Source: Onchocerca lupi
Taxonomy: Eukaryota > Nematoda > Chromadorea > Rhabditida > Onchocercidae
DNA: 64,000 nt
NCBI GenBank assembly: GCA_028564675.1
Contig: JAOVVO010000075.1
Span: 124,001-188,000, forward strand
Direction: 5' to 3'
Both the position numbers and the translations under genes were made by a program. Positions 62,780-64,000 of the stretch are shown piece by piece. The number at the start of each line of letters is the position of its first letter. Position 1 is the first letter of the stretch. The notes beneath the pieces are model-generated. The model was not told the origin of the DNA. It was given only the letters and a program-made list of their open reading frames with translations, and made no database searches.

Positions 62780-63620
62780 GGAAAATGATGCATTAGACCA
62801 TATTATGAGCGATTATAAACTTAGGGATCATATTACTAGCGACTACATTGTCATTTACCATAAAACTGCCAGCGACTATAATACTTTCAACAACTATATA
62901 TTACTATAACAATTATAGTATTTTTAGCGATTACTGTTAGCGACTGTATCTTAAGTGATTGTAATATTTGTTAACGATAATTGTTATCAACTGTATCATC
63001 AGTGATTATAGTATTTGTTAGTGATTATTGCTAGTGAGTATATCAATGATTACAAGACAGAAAAAAAACAAAAAATGTGTGTGTATTTGTGAAATTGTTT
63101 TTTTCTTCAGTCAATTCCTTAAATCACTAATTTTGAACATTTTGAAACACATGCAGTGACTTTACTAATATTCAAATCGGATCAGAATATATCAGTTCAT
63201 GTTTATTTCAGTTGGTTAAAATTTACATCGATTATAATATTGCTAGCGACTGTACTGCTACCAATCAACCAGCAAAGTTGTTAACAATTACATTACTAGC
63301 GACTTATATCCCTAGCGATCATATTAAGAGCGATTATATTATTAATTACATTACTAGCGACTTATATCCCCAGCGATCATATTAAGAGCGATTATATTAT
63401 TAGCGACTACATTACTAGCGACTGTACTGCTAGTAACCAACCGTAACCATGGTACTGTCAGTAATTAATGTTATTAGCGAAGATAGTAATACTACTACTA
63501 ATACTATTTACATCTAGCCAATATAATAGCTAGATTGTTAGCAATTATCTACTAACGACTACATTGCTAGCGACTATATTAGAAGCGAATATATCAATAG
63601 CGACCATATTGTTAGCAACT
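62780..63620. repeat. decayed minisatellite based on AGCGACTATATTACT-like units
   Basis: Dozens of imperfect units of about 15 bases (TAGCGACTACATTAC, GAGCGATTATATTAT, TAGCGATCATATTAA and so on) fill most of the interval, with less regular spacers. A larger unit, ACATTACTAGCGACTTATATCC with its flanks, is nearly duplicated at about 63292-63345 and 63349-63400, showing higher-order repeats. Confidence 0.9.
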
Positions 63621-63642
63621 ACTATGATTATATTTACCACAG

Positions 63643-63783
63643 CAGGGCGTGGCTACGATGGTTGGAGCGACCAATGGTTGCTGTAAAATAAGTCCACTTT
63701 CCCACGATTGTAAGCCAATTGAAGATATTGTCATGAGAACGGAATGCTTTCGACGTGGCGTAGAGCTGCTTGGCGATGTTTAG
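63643..63783 (+). CDS. coding-like block, possible terminal exon of unknown gene
   Basis: After a TTTACCACAG acceptor, 46 codons stay open to TAG at 63781-63783. They include GATNGCCKISPLSHDCKP and RTECFRRGVELLGDV, with four cysteines. Base composition is clearly less AT-rich than the flanking minisatellite. The opposite strand is open too (patch AKQLYATSKAFRSHDNIF), so the coding strand is uncertain. No family was recognised. Confidence 0.35.
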   Translation, partial: QGVATMVGATNGCCKISPLSHDCKPIEDIVMRTECFRRGVELLGDV

Positions 63784-64000
63784 GTAATTATTATTTTGTC
63801 TTTTGTTATGACGTTAGATTTTTCGTACGTGAGATTAGGCTGACGATATGCTTGTTGATTGTCTCTTGCGATGACATGACATCGGTTTCAGAATCCACCT
63901 GTTCAGTATTTTAAGAATTATGCTAAACAAGTGTAAGAATTCTTTCAGAAAAATAAAAAAATCTTTATAACAAATGTTGAAGTAAGAAGAATGAAGACTA
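63784..64000. other. right edge, nothing identified
   Basis: No exon or repeat was recognised. A possible AATAAA lies near 63952. Confidence 0.4.

Overview
This window is AT-rich eukaryotic nuclear DNA. It has many short spliced exons, GT-AG introns mostly of 50-450 bp, pyrimidine-rich acceptors just upstream of several start codons (the pattern expected for spliced-leader trans-splicing), and a near-copy of the nematode SL1 sequence. The gene set and the AT-rich, intron-dense style fit a parasitic clade III (filarial/spirurid) nematode. That placement is inference, because no species marker was identified. I saw no tRNA, rRNA, CRISPR array or bacterial operon.

Layout. At 283-916 (minus) lie the last two exons of a Q/S/T-rich protein whose 5' part was not found. 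From 917 to about 26,000 the window is gene-poor: microsatellites, A/T runs, decayed direct repeats, hairpins and a few orphan or broken open frames (16.1, 17.7, 20.3-22.1 kb). At 26,048-28,108 (plus) is a PGAM5-type mitochondrial phosphatase. At 29,142-30,669 (minus) is a five-exon Ly6/uPAR-like secreted or GPI-anchored protein that is invisible as a long ORF. The stretch 31-38.7 kb is repeats and inverted repeats. At 38,721-40,020 (minus) is a secreted phospholipase A2 whose second exon lacks a normal AG acceptor.

A run of three minus-strand genes follows: a 15-exon Tudor-domain protein (41,581-45,579), TRAP-gamma/SSR3 (45,936-47,094) and an achaete-scute-type bHLH factor (47,980-48,711). 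At 50.8-51.6 kb there is an SL1-like sequence followed downstream by AATAAA and a poly(A) run. At 52.4-53.3 kb there are broken open frames, one with a reverse-transcriptase-like motif. SNU13 (54,272-55,107, minus) and trans-2-enoyl-CoA reductase TECR (55,662-57,919, plus) are divergent across about 550 bp. They are followed by eIF2B-gamma (58,595-62,470, plus). The right end holds a decayed AGCGA-type minisatellite and a small coding-like block.

The recognisable genes are housekeeping functions: splicing, ER translocation, translation initiation, very-long-chain fatty acid synthesis and mitochondrial quality control. With them sit small-RNA or germline-type (Tudor), neuronal (bHLH) and secreted or surface (sPLA2, Ly6) genes. 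They do not form one pathway. The shared strand and close spacing of TRAP-gamma and the Tudor gene suggest a possible nematode operon. All exon models were read by eye from splice sites, codon phase and remembered family conservation; none was checked by alignment or RNA data.
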